A stretch of DNA of 64,000 bases, taken from Serpula lacrymans var. lacrymans S7.9. Lineage: Eukaryota; Basidiomycota; Agaricomycetes; Boletales; Serpulaceae. Positions 1 to 10,454 of the stretch are shown here, piece after piece. The stretch is taken from NCBI RefSeq assembly GCF_000218685.1, contig NW_006763309.1, positions 504,060 to 568,059 of the forward strand, given 5' to 3'. Numbering within the stretch: position 1 is the first letter of the stretch; every line of letters starts with the position of its first letter. Made by a program: the position numbers and the translations under genes. The notes below the pieces were generated by a model. The model was not told the DNA's origin. It ran no database searches and was given only the letters and a program-made list of their open reading frames with translations.

Positions 1-88
1 CTACACACAAGCGTCAAATAATCTACATCAGGTCGGACATGTGTACTACTCTGTTATGTTACCTCGAATACAAATCCATCATGGGCCT

Positions 89-1348
89 CTATGAAGCAAT
101 GGCGGCCACGGTACTAGCGGTCGTCGTCGTGGCATTGGGTTTGGTGTTCTTGCTCCTACCCCATTTGATGGTCACTCTTTCACCATCTATATCTAGACCA
201 TTCGCCCAAGCTTCCGCCGCACGCTCAGCTGATGAACGGTCTTTAAAGTTGACGAATGCACATCTAATTCACCATGTAAGATGACGGGAAGGCTATGAAT
301 TTAACCAATCCTTACCTGGACTTGGCTACATGAACCACGGATTTAAGCTGCGTCGACGGAACTTGAGGTAATGAATGTATCACGCGAGTGCGAATTGATA
401 ATTCTGTAGCATCGGCTGGAAGAGAGGATAGGAAGATAGAAACCTACGTCATGCAAATTAGAACATGTGCAAAGAAAATCCGTCTTAGTTACGACTTACA
501 ATTGACTGGTCTTCTGGTGGTTTCAGTCCTTGAGCATCTGCGTGGCCGGCCATAATCTTGCGGGCCACTGGATCATTCCGGCCGTAGTAGCGATCTTGCA
601 TATTTTGATGGGAAAGTTCATTCTCAACCGGCTTTTCATGCCTTTGCGTATTCGTCAGTAAATCGGGTCTCAAGACAGGTGAGAGCCGACCCATTACCTA
701 TAAGGACACTCGGTTCCACGGCTACACTCTCCTTTCGCGAAGAACGAGCAGACGTGTGGTCGATTCCGCTTGTAGTAAGGATTTGTTCGAGCAAGTTGTT
801 TCAACATCTCTTTCCCTGCAGATTGGGCACGAGTCGGACCCTCCAGCGCTGATTTTGTCCCATCTGCCATCTGTAACGTACATTGTCCATTTCACAACCA
901 TGCAGGCGGAGAAAGCCACAAAAAAGACGCACATTGCTTTCCATGTTCTGAGCATAGTATTCCCGATTGATGTCACTCGTCGGTGCTTCACTCTGTATCG
1001 CCAATGCTGTGTCTCGAACTTGAGTGGGCAGTCCGTACTCTAGGTCAAGCAAGCAAGTTTGGCAGACGTTCTTCACTTTTGCACAAGTCTGACATATCAC
1101 TGTTGCTTTGTAACGCATGCCACTGCCTGGATTCCAGCGAAAGACAGTGAATGGTCTAGCACATGTACCACATGAACGACCGAATTCCTGCTTCGACTAA
1201 GGAAGAGTTGGTGAACGAACTACGGGCATTGAAGGTGAAGCAGAATTACCATTCGGATAAAAGGATTGTCTCCCAAACAAGTCTCGCAGAGTATAGGAAA
1301 CTCGCTTTGCTCCCATCCGGCTTTGTTGATATCTGCTTTAGGCGGCAT
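89..1348 (-). CDS. SLT11: Pre-mRNA-splicing factor Slt11/Ecm2/RBM22
   Basis: Spliceosome component of the RBM22/Ecm2/Cwf5 family, which binds U6 snRNA and the catalytic RNA core in the nucleus. Six exons can be joined by GT...AG introns: 1250-1348, 933-1196, 698-870, 500-641, 316-443 and 89-263, giving about 326 residues. The N-terminus has paired CxxC motifs ([17 protein letters not shown], then [13 protein letters not shown] and [24 protein letters not shown]). A CCCH finger follows (C-x7-C-x5-C-x3-[21 protein letters not shown]), and then an RRM with the RNP1-like RCAFVNF and the ending VTIKWGRSK. This order and these residues match human RBM22, but the long Pro-rich C-tail of the animal protein is missing. 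The start is the first ATG before the CETC motif. The family call is very secure; exact splice sites are inferred. Confidence 0.93.
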
Positions 1349-1792
1349 TGTGAATAAGAGGGAGGAAGGAGGGTAATTGTATCTGGCTGAAGGTGATGTT
1401 CACAGTTCCAAGGATAAGTTAATGGATTGTTGAGACACGGATACGCTCGGACTCAACCGAAGGAGATACCCCATATGGATATCGGCCGGAGTACCGCCTT
1501 GTCAGCGATCATTCTCAACTGAACTTGCAGTGCTCGCTTTCAAAGTTTCATAGTACTGTCGTACGGAATCAAGTCTTGTCCTTGGAATTTATATTGTAAC
1601 TATATACCATTATCATCATTCATTAGTCAAAAAAAGTCCACTGAGAACAACGAAGAGCGTCATGCCATGAATCCTCATACGCGTAGATATATCCAAATAG
1701 AGTCCGCAATGATATCAGGACCTATGAAAAAAATGTGCTATGCAAAGAATAGTCCGCTAGTCCGGCGCATGAGTAATCTAGCTATACATATG
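1349..1792. other. Intergenic: RBM22 promoter and LEA-like 3' end
   Basis: About 440 bases between the start of the Slt11/RBM22 gene and the stop of the next minus-strand gene. It must hold the RBM22 promoter and the 3' UTR of the LEA-like gene. I see no open frame, tRNA or repeat in it. Confidence 0.6.
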
Positions 1793-3178
1793 CTACGCTA
1801 TAGTGTAAAGGTCAGCAGTACCACGCCCAGTAAGGCCAGGTAACAAGCCCTATTGAAGCAGATTTCACTCAGTAAGGGAAGTCGTATAAATATTTTATTT
1901 ACGTACCTTGAGATCACTTGCTGACAGCGGACATGGGAAGCTTACACTGTTACTGATCACCGGTGACACTGTGAAGAACAGTATTCGCAATCCAAGCTGG
2001 AGACAAAAGGTTGGATCTAAACATCTACAAAAATAATGGAAACTCACAGTAATTTTGTAATCAACGGTTATGTCTGATGTTGTACCGGAAACACCACATT
2101 TGTTGGCCAGGTCGGTTAAAATCGCACTACTCGAGGGCATAGTCGTAGTATATTCGATAGAAAATGGGAATGTGAAGTTCTTCTGACTATGCGAAGGGAA
2201 TGTAATACTATCCTCGGTACCATTCCCTATGAGGGTGTTGTTGATCGGATGAAATATCTGTACACCCCAGTCAAATTCACACATCGAGTAAGACAACCGA
2301 CAATACTTACCTGTGCATCTATCTTGCTGAACGAAACTTGAAAGTAGTTCGGGTTGGTTACTCTGTCTCAAAGTTATTTGAATAATTAATTTAAAGAAGG
2401 ATGAGATTAGGACTGACGATATGTTTACGCCAAGGTTGACCTGAATCCCATTGGACACGGATTGTATCTGGGCATTGATATGACGATAATCAGGTTATTT
2501 ATACAATGGGAAAATGACTTGGAGACTTACCTCGCTTCCCCCGGCAGTACTCTGGGGCGCCACGGTACCGACCACGATGTCGGGTGGTGTAATCCACTGC
2601 ACAGCTCTCAGTATGCGAAGGGTATAGAAGATATCAAGGAGCTGACCATGGCAAGCGCTAGCAGTATACTGATCACAAGGAAAATGATAACTAGTAATGT
2701 GCAACAACAAAATCTACCAATGCATCTACCGCGGCCCCCCTGATGTTTGGAGATTAGTATTATACTGAGTGTTTCATAGAAAATTGTGATCACCTTCGTC
2801 CACAGAGCACCTTGATGGCTGTATCTCCATTGTCGCACACTTTGCTGTCCCCTTTGCGCAGTAAATATCGTTAATGGCGCAGTCGTAACCACAATGGTGC
2901 AAGAAGACGACTCACTTCCCAGAAGTTCCAGCACCGAAATCATTTCGGTCCATCTCGTTCGTCTGATTTAAATGTTGCGGTTCATAGATGGTGTCTGCGC
3001 CTTGTCTTGCAAAGTTTGGATCATCCCTGTAACCGCCTGGCGCGGCATACGAGTCGTAACCCCCTTGGTCGTAAGTCTGGTGAGGCTGACTGGTACTGTA
3101 AGGATTGTATTGAGGACCGTCGTTAGAATGCTGCTGTGCCCCCTCGTATCGCTCGTTATATGGATCTCTGTAAGACAT
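1793..3178 (-). CDS. LEA-2/NDR1-HIN1-like single-pass membrane protein
   Basis: The start is MSYRDPYNERYE at 3178. The N-terminal ~90 residues are cytosolic-type, rich in Tyr, Gln, Pro and Asp. A basic linker (QQSVRQWRYSHQGALWTK) leads to a Cys-rich juxtamembrane stretch (GRCIGRFCCC) and one membrane helix (TLLVIIFLVISILLALAM). The extracellular or lumenal part reads as an LEA-2 type beta domain in short exons: VNLGVNIS, IFHPINNTLIGNG, NFTFPFSIEY, LANKCGVSG, SDITVDYKIT and LGLRILFFTVSPVISNS. The last exon (1793-1849) follows a GT...AG intron and adds 18 residues. Conserved unnamed basidiomycete proteins have this architecture. Their function is unknown; a plasma-membrane or vacuolar location is inferred. 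Several introns are placed by homology-like reading only. Confidence 0.8.
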
Positions 3179-3592
3179 GGTGGACAAAGCGACTATGAGT
3201 TGGAAGAGGTGAGAGCAAGAGTTTGAACCCGTTGGGTATCCGCAGTAGCGTTCCACTCCAGTACTGCCACAATGTGGCGGATGTATTGCAATAATTTGTA
3301 TTGCTCTCACGTGGAACTTGCACTACTTCCCAAGCACTGCAGCAGCTCCACTTTGACACATTCTGTTAGACATCCCTCACTTACACATTGACAGTACTGC
3401 AGCATAAGCAGCAGACAATGGACAGCGAAACAACGAAGGATGCTAACTGTCGATTTTAAAATGATGAAGTTTTCATTCGAGCTCAGTATGAACTACGTCA
3501 ATGATCTATATAATATGCAACACATGGCATCGGGAGGTGCAATAAACATCCATGATAACGAGATACAGCATCTCAGCACCCAAATACATCAA
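3179..3592. other. Intergenic, promoter of LEA-like gene
   Basis: About 410 bases between two minus-strand genes, expected to hold the LEA-like promoter and the 3' UTR of the Zip3-like gene. The short open frames here are not supported by anything I recognise. Confidence 0.55.
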
Positions 3593-5275
3593 TTACCCAA
3601 ATCCTCCAGAGCCTCCTGGAATAAATGGCATTCGCTGGCTCCCTTGAGACGTTCTACCGTTCGGTCCTGGGGCCGCATTCCTCGGAGCAGGATCGAACCT
3701 TGTAAATCTTGTCGAATTACCTGTTTGCGCCGTGGAAGCATTATATGCGTGGCGACCATGCGAGGAAGAAGGAGGAAAGAAACGATTAGAAGACACATCC
3801 ATAAGGTTAGGAGCTCCAAGATTGTGATTGGTATTATTTTGCATGTTCCCTGGTGGGCAAGGGGTTGACACCATCCGCCGTGATGATGGCGTCTGCTGTG
3901 TTCGTGCTTGAAACTGAGGGAGACCTCGAGGAGTCGACGGAGGACCCATGCGACCATGACTGCGTGTAGTAGACTGATCTAGACCCTGACGAGATGAGCC
4001 TGCAGACGCGTCCATATTCATCGAGTGAGATTGTGTAGCAGGTTTGAAACCTCTCTGTCGGTGACTTGGTAGTGGTACTGGCGGCGGTGGCATCAGAGAG
4101 CGCTGCATTTGATCTGAAGCTTGCATTGACATATCTTGAGGTCCTTGCGGCAATGACTGATCCTCGTTATATGAGTATTGCCTGGTATCAAGGCACTTTA
4201 CACGTGTATCTCATAGCGCCAAAAGTAGCGCCATACGTACTGGATAAAGTGACTATTTGACCTATTTGGTTCGTGACTTGACGCCAGGTAACCGGATATA
4301 TTATTTGAGGGTTGTGCATTGTTTTCGTTTGGGTGCCGAGTAAATGTAGGGTGTTGACCAGGAGGTAGGGTAAGTCTATTTGGAGTCATGGTGGACCTTG
4401 GACTCGAACTTGTTTTGACGCTATTACTGGTTCTGGGAATAACGGAAAGTTATAAGCCGAGACAAGAAATGGAAGAAGGGTACACACCGTCGGACTTCTG
4501 TCATTGGGCGTTTCCCATTGGAATTGAGGAGAGGAGCGGGCTCAGCTCCGTGTTCTTGGTTGTAATGCAGGACTATGCGATCATTATCTTGACGTGCTTC
4601 TTGTAGCTCTCTGCAATAGTGGGATAATTGCATGATTTTCATAAATTTATAAGTTTTATCTGCACCTTTTGAGTGCATTTCGCTCCGCCCTCAGACGCGC
4701 GATGGTGGCAGTGAAAGCCGCACAGCGACGTTGGTAGAAGTTAATGAGAGAGTATAGACTCTCTTGTTGAAACTGTTATCGAATATATGGTAATTCAATG
4801 TATGCAGGAACGAGGAACAAGTTGTGTCCACCTTGGCAGTATTTGCGACACTATCGAGAGCATGGGGAAGAGAGCGAAACCATTCCGACATAGGCGGATC
4901 CATCTGAAAACAAAAATTCTCAGTTTCTGGACCCACCGTGAGAGTCGATATATGGATGCAAAGAAGCATACATCGCGTTGCAAGGGTACAAGTTGGATGC
5001 CTTGCGCACCGCACTGTGAGCAACTCTGGTCTGGATCTAAAGGTAGGTTTGAGTTATCTGTTTCCTGTTGTATCTACCAGCCAAGTAGACGATGATAACT
5101 GACTGAGGTGGCTGTTGCAGATAATATGCCCGCATTCAGTCAACCAGAATGGAATTGGGGGTAGACCACTGGAATCGGTCGAATAGGAAAGATGGCATTT
5201 AGAGCAGTGCACGAAATCCCAAAAATTGTGCTCCGTTGGTTGCGGTGTTGATGGTATGTTGGCTGTTGCAGACAT
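3593..5275 (-). CDS. Zip3/RNF212-like RING protein (meiotic SUMO ligase family)
   Basis: The start is MSATANIPST at 5275. Exon 1 gives FWDFVHCSKCHLSYS and FWLTECGHIICNSHL. After a short intron comes NPDQSCSQCGAQGIQLVPL, which completes a C3HC4-like RING in the first ~75 residues. The next exon (MDPPMSEWFRSLPHALD) and a helical stretch (FQQESLYSLINFYQRRCAAF, ARLRAERNALK) fit the coiled coil that follows the RING in Zip3/Cst9/RNF212 proteins. The C-terminal ~250 residues are disordered, rich in Ser, Pro and Gln, and end FIPGGSGGFG. Family members are SUMO or ubiquitin E3 ligases acting at meiotic crossover sites; that role is inferred here. About seven exons and ~420 residues. It could instead be a related RING protein, but the RING-coil-disordered layout and length fit best. 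Confidence 0.72.
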
Positions 5276-5535
5276 CCTTCAAGTTGTCAGTATGGCCTGT
5301 CGCGGCTGTAGTTGACTATCAGTGCTGTGCAGTGCCAGTGAAAGGCCTTTAGGCACTTCGAAGGGGTTAATAGTATTCGGACGTGCCAGACGAATGAGAG
5401 ATGGGAGTGGAATACCGATGTCTAACATTAAACGAGGCGGTTGCCTCAGGACACGTGACTCAACCACAGATTTGCGGCAGCAATGTCAATAGGACGATCT
5501 ATACACCCACCATGGGCATGAAAGGGTTCCAGCAG
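5276..5535. other. Intergenic, promoter of Zip3-like gene
   Basis: 260 bases between the Zip3-like start codon and the left arm of the inverted repeat. The 62-codon frame on the minus strand shows no recognisable motif and is left out. Confidence 0.5.
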
Positions 5536-5641
5536 CATAATTTCAGCCACCTGGCTGGGATACTTCAAATATTATAAATATACACTTTGTGATAGATTAA
5601 CTAAAATTTTACCAATATTTTGAGAAATAGCTGTGATGGTT
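5536..5641 (+). repeat. Left arm of 106-bp inverted repeat
   Basis: Pairs with 6513-6618 in inverse orientation. The outer end reads CATAATTTCAGCC and the inner end GCTGTGATGGTT. The arm itself contains a small palindrome around CCACCTGGCTGG. Confidence 0.9.
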
Positions 5642-5778
5642 TGCACCCAGTTTGAGGCTGACATGTTGCTGGTTCTTTATAAACTAAAGTTTGTATTGGC
5701 TGAGCTGGTCACTTTTTCAAAGAACTAGCAATGTGTTAGGCACGAACGATCAGAGCAATTTCTGAAAACATTGGGAAA

Positions 5779-5878
5779 NNNNNNNNNNNNNNNNNNNNNN
5801 NNNNNNNNNNNNNNNNNNNNNNNNNNNNNNNNNNNNNNNNNNNNNNNNNNNNNNNNNNNNNNNNNNNNNNNNNNNNNN
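5779..5878. other. Assembly gap (100 N)
   Basis: A run of exactly 100 N, the conventional placeholder for a gap of unknown size. It removes the 3' part of the SDE2-like gene. Confidence 0.99.
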
Positions 5879-6462
5879 TTTTTTGGAAGAACTACGGTTT
5901 GCTGTGAAGTCGTATTACCCAGTTTCTCTCCAGGGCTCCAGTTTCGTTTTCTGCGCTTATGTGGCAGCTCTCTACGAGCGGGTTCATTTTCGACGTACTC
6001 TGCAAGTCTATCAGAATTACGTAAAAGGTAAGATAGGTAAACGGCTTTTCTTCTCCAGATACGGACATACTCACTTTTTAGCTACTTTGATAGTGCTCAA
6101 CCTACGTCACGCTCAAGTCTCTACAAGAATCATTATTGCTTGTTTTCTGACTGCTCATGCGACCCCCAGCCGCCCAGTAGTTGAGAACCAAATCCACCTT
6201 TTCCACCCCTTAAACGCGGTATTAATCTTAAGGAAATAAAAGAAGACAGGTCCGCATCTGGAGCATGGAGGGCCGACAAGGAAGTTTCTGGGCATGGAAT
6301 GAGACCAGAGTGAGGCGAGAATGCAAGCTCATCGAAGCAAGGAAGGTCTGGGTAGCGATCATGTAGAAGGCCATACAGATCTCCGACTGGGGTGTCTTTT
6401 GGAACAGAAAGAGAAAGCGTCGGGAACGGAGGGAACGACGAGCAAAGGACTGTGATCGACAT
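5879..6462 (-). pseudogene. sde2: SDE2-like gene fragment, two frameshifts, 3' end in gap
   Basis: From the ATG at 6462 the frame reads a ubiquitin-like domain (LSLSVPKDTPVGDLYGLLHD) ending in the diagnostic Sde2 cleavage motif RLRGGKGGFGSQL. The Sde2 family, known from fission yeast and human, is processed after GG, and the Lys-starting product acts in splicing and genome stability. After GSQL the conserved continuation (AAGGRMSSQKTSNNDSCRDL) is in another frame, and the next one (RRLSTIKVAKK) in a third. Single-base indels therefore lie near 6172-6182 and 6101-6118. An intron (about 6010-6078) then joins to LAEYVENEPARRELPHKRRK, which runs into the assembly gap. An intron is unlikely to explain the shifts, because conserved residues continue through both. 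It is either a decaying copy or an assembly error next to the gap. Confidence 0.75.
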
Positions 6463-6512
6463 GGTGGATGGTGAACAAGAGTGGCGGGACTGCCCGAATG
6501 AAATAATGCATT

Positions 6513-6618
6513 AACCATCCCAGCTATTTCTCATAACATTGGTAAAATTTTAGTTAATCTATCACAAAGTATATATTTATAATATTGAAAGTATCCCAGC
6601 CAGGTGGCTGAAATTATG
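6513..6618 (-). repeat. Right arm of 106-bp inverted repeat
   Basis: Reverse complement of 5536-5641 with about nine differences. Its inner edge lies only about 50 bases upstream of the SDE2-like start codon. Confidence 0.9.
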
Positions 6619-7387
6619 CCTGTGGTGTATACTAAGATGACCTTGTATTAACTTCAATTGTTCTCATCTCAGTGCTGTCTCGATACTTCTTGAAAGGGAC
6701 CATGCAGTGGCTTACATTTCCCACTCATGCCAAGGGGCCGATGTTGTCATTTAGAGGCTGGCTTGTTGCTGAGGGAAATTAATTGGATCCGATGGTGGGG
6801 GCAGGCGACGCTAGTCTTAATCAATTGGTTACCACCTCACCGTTGCTGACCTTTTTGGCGTTAAGAAGAGTCACATGACTAGACACGTTGCGTCAACCAG
6901 TAGTGTACATATGAAATAAACAAAGATTCTGTCAGTAGAAAACACATCTGAATGGCGTCCAAGCAGCAATTTGTCACTAGATTCTGTCAATGCCGGCCCC
7001 AGTCGGCACATCCAAACTGTAAAGACCCTAGCTGTTATGCCGGTAACCCGAGCAGCGTAGGACTTAAATCACACAACAAGTGTTTGACAAGCAAGTATAA
7101 GAGTAAATCTACAACTGAGGTATGTACATGGATATCGTGCTAGTTATATAGAAGAAGGCATGAGGCTACGGTGAGGTATGACGTAGCGTATTGGTAAGTG
7201 ACATGTGTAATGCGTGAGGCTGATTGGTAATGAGTATTACGAATGTGTCACGTGATTACTAGATAAGATAAGATCAAAGAGAGATTAGATTAGGTGAGAT
7301 AATAGTCTCTATCTCGCGATTAGATAAAAAAGATGAGTCATATGGATACGATCGTGACACAAACCATTCCAATTCAGTACACCCACC
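6619..7387. other. Non-coding flank upstream of helicase
   Basis: 770 bases with no recognisable gene. A 63-codon frame at 6952-7143 (MASKQQFVTRFCQC) has no known motif and may be chance or a remnant of the helicase 5' exon. The stretch 7253-7300 is a purine-rich run of GATAAGAT/GATTAGA steps. Confidence 0.45.
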
Positions 7388-9745
7388 GGTCATGCTCTTG
7401 CATGCAAAATACTTGCGAAAACATTGCCATTTGAACCACACAACTACCAGATTGAAGGAATGTGTCAATGCCTGGATGGCAAAGACCTCCTGGCTATAGT
7501 TCCGACAGGAGGTGGAAAGACGGCGTACTTTTATATGTACATGCTAATCCTAATTGCAATATCCGAAAAGCCATCTCTATGCAGCCCTCCAAAATATGTT
7601 CTGGCCAATCCAGCCATGGTGATTGTTTTCCCCACTAATGGTCTAGAAGAAGAGATGGTAAGTTAAGTGTGACCCTCTAAAGATTTGATCCATTGACTTT
7701 ATGACATTTACCACTGGTACACAACCCAGGAACTTGAGTTAAAGAAATACAATCTGAAAGCGCTGGCAATAAACAGCCATACTCTGCATCAGGCCCGAGT
7801 GGCAAGACAAGAAAACCTGTGGCTTACTGTTCGGAAATATTCCTCAATGATACTACTGTCCCTGGAACAACTCACATCTCCATCCTTTGAGGATATGTTG
7901 AACAACAAATCCTTTCGTCTACGCATAAGTGCCATAGGAATAGATGAAATCCACTTACTGGATACATGGGGGAATGGGTTCCACAATGCCTTCCAGCAAA
8001 TTGGTTATGTGGCCGCATGAATGCCATCCTCAGTAGTTGAGATAGCTGTCACAGCCACATTGACAGCAGGACCTGCTACCAAGCGAGTGTGTCAGTTCCT
8101 TGAACTACAAACTGGACAGTATCACCTTATAAGACACTCCAATGTGCGGCATGATGTGCGTCTGTCCATCTGGGAGCTTGACCATGGCATAGGCAGCTGG
8201 AACTTCCCACAACTGAGGTGGTACTAGAGAGCGACAAAAAGTTCATTATTTTTTGTCAGACAATCAATCTTCAATTCCGACTGCAAACATACATCTGGAA
8301 ACATGCATCTAACCGCTCCAACCTCCATATTCAAATCAGAATGTATAATTCACTCAACTCACCTGAATTTAATGCAGAAACCTGTTGCCTTTTTTGTGAT
8401 GATCCCATGGCTCACATTATCAATGCCATGAATCCCCTTTGGCTTGGATACAACCCAGTTGACATTTCCAAAGTCATAATGGTTGGAGTTGTGCCCAATC
8501 CGGATGAATTCTTCCAGAAAATAGGCCGCATACGACCGGGCACCACAAGAACAGAGACACGGAGAGGAATTATGTACGTTACAAAAAACAAAATGGATAT
8601 AGCGCGGGAGCTGGTGGAAGACGGCGACAAGGTGGTGGGAACCAAGGGTGAGAAATCATGTACTAGCGGCACTATGATGGACACCAATATGGCATGTCTT
8701 GTCATGGCTTTGTGCATTGTTTCTGAGCAAAACTGCCTGTACGCCAACCCATCTGTTGACCCACCTTGCTCCTGCTCATCATGTACAGCTGCTCGAGCCT
8801 CCTCACCTCCTTCTGCAATGCCACCACCCTGCAATTGTGGTCAATGTGAACCTGAGGTCAATCCTGAGGCCAATCCACTTGCCACCCATGCGCCTGTACC
8901 ACCTGACAACGAGACAAGGAGTAAGAACAAGCCAATCACAAAACAGATGTGAGCCCTTTGTCAGAAGAGGTTTGAGGAAGGACGCTTCCAGGTATTTGCT
9001 GCTGCCGGCAGGACCGGTACCAACATATTCCCTTCCAACGTGTTTCTCTCAAACACATTAATTAAACACCTCACTGCTGATCTCGATCATCTCAACTCAA
9101 TTGAAGACCTTGCATCAACAACAAAGACTTACTTATTGCTACAGCTATACCTTCATATCCTATGGAACACAATCCAGAGTCTGCAAGCCGAAATCCACAT
9201 GATATGTGAATCTCACCACTTTGGAATCAACACAAAAGCCAAGCTGCAAAGGCAAGTTAAACGTGAGGACAAAGCTGCTTTGTTGTCAACCAAGAAGAAT
9301 ATATTCATCATGGAGACAGGTACTGACAGGTACACTTTCTTTCTGAATGTTTGATCCTATTTACTGAAGTCATTGGTGTAGTCGCAACATTCTCTCAAGC
9401 GACATGGGTTGGAATACACACATAGATGTCCCATGTCCACGTGTTGTGTGGCATGCACCTATGTCTGCAGTGCATTTTGAAGGATCCTCGGAAGCTCAGC
9501 AAGCCAAACGCAAGCAACAAGGGACTGTGGGCCCTCTTGAGGCTCCTAGGTGGTGTACACGCAAGATAAAAATTGTAAGCACCTCTATATTTTGTTGTAC
9601 AATGCTGACAGATGCGTTTTGACAGAACCAAGAGAACATACCGCCTTATTGCCAGGCATCCTCATCTGACGTGCTCCCACCTTCCTCCTCCACTACACTG
9701 TCTTCATCAGATAGCCATGGTCCCACTTCATCCTTGCTGTTGTAG
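7388..9745 (+). pseudogene. RecQ-like SF2 helicase, multicopy fungal type, decayed
   Basis: All core superfamily 2 motifs are visible: NYQIEGMCQCLDGKDLLA, Walker A VPTGGGKT, the DEAH-type box as IGIDEIHLLDTWG, motif III AVTATLT, FIIFCQT, and motif VI-like QKIGRIRPG. A Cys-rich tail follows (CSCSSC, CNCGQCEP). An intron at about 7660-7729 splits LEEEM and ELELKKY. The protein is broken: in-frame TGA at 8018-8020 and 8950-8952, and a frame change near 8215-8227. Both TGA codons would be CGA (Arg) after one C-to-T change (inference). No convincing start codon was found in frame before KPFQFSTPTG. Similar RecQ-like genes occur in many copies in mushroom genomes and behave like parts of mobile units. 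The last exon runs to a TAG at 9743-9745. Confidence 0.75.
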
Positions 9746-10011
9746 CTGTAGTTGACTACAAGTTCACCATCCTCAACATACCGGTCTCCTACAGCTATTA
9801 TTTTGCCTATATCATCCATTTGGCGGGTACCACTTTCAGCTGACTCCTCGCTGTTTTCCTCCTCACTTTCACTGCTTTCATGGCCTCTTTGTTGCTCACA
9901 GCCTGCTCTCCATCCTCATTTTTGTTGGCCACTATTTCTGCTTCATTTGGTACATGTACCCCTGCCATCAGTCCACGGGACTGCATAGTTTCATTAATCC
10001 ATTTTTGTAGT

Positions 10012-10016
10012 TTCCC
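10012..10016. repeat. Target-site duplication of Gypsy-1 (left), TTCCC
   Basis: TTCCC directly before the left LTR, matched by TTCCC at 16997-17001 directly after the right LTR. Confidence 0.95.
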
Positions 10017-10430
10017 TGTTACGCACAAAGTGCTTAACAAAGTCTGAGGGTTCGTCGAGGTTTGTAAAGAGACTTATCCGAAGACAAGTTCAAGAACATA
10101 GTTCAGAGTGGAGGTCTTCCAATGGGAGTTGGTCTTCTTCTGAGTAGAAGTCTGATCTTAGGAGTCTAGCTTTGTAAGCGTAAACTGTGTAGAATCATAT
10201 TAGAGAATACTACTGCTGTTACATGGTATTTATAATGAAAAGGAATCGGTGATAGGAGTTAGGTCCTATCTAGGGCAGGTCCGTCTGTTGAGGACTAAGT
10301 ACTATAATAGGTACTGCAAATGCGAGAGGAACGGAAGTGTACGTGAAGGAAATGAGTCATCGGTCCAATGGTATAACCGATGAGTAAAGAGAAATGAGTA
10401 GTCCTTAAATGTCCAATAGAGATCGTAACA
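10017..10430 (-). repeat. Gypsy-1 3' LTR
   Basis: 414 bp from TGTTACG to GTAACA. A TATA-like TATTTATAAT lies near 10228-10237 on the plus strand, reading TTATAAATA on the element's strand. Confidence 0.93.
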
Positions 10431-10454
10431 TTACCCCCTTACTTGCTCCAAGTT

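Larger units (their letters stand above)
5536..6618. mobile_element. Inverted-repeat-bounded element carrying an SDE2 fragment
   Basis: The two ends, 5536-5641 and 6513-6618, are inverted copies of each other, 106 bp each and about 92% alike by eye. Both start CATAATTTCAGCCACCTGGC at the outer edge. Between them lie the 5' part of an SDE2-like gene and a 100-N gap. The layout resembles a terminal-inverted-repeat DNA transposon that has captured a host gene fragment. Two separate insertions flanking a gene copy would look the same. No clear target duplication was found beside the arms, and no transposase is visible. The gap has unknown real length, so the element size is uncertain. Confidence 0.6.

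Noticed and set aside
39..284. Plus-strand 81-codon frame with a hydrophobic stretch
   Set aside because: It is the antisense of the last exon of the Slt11/RBM22 gene, which codes the RRM on the minus strand.
5771..6031. Frame spanning the N gap
   Set aside because: It depends on unknown bases, and its right part is antisense to the SDE2 fragment.
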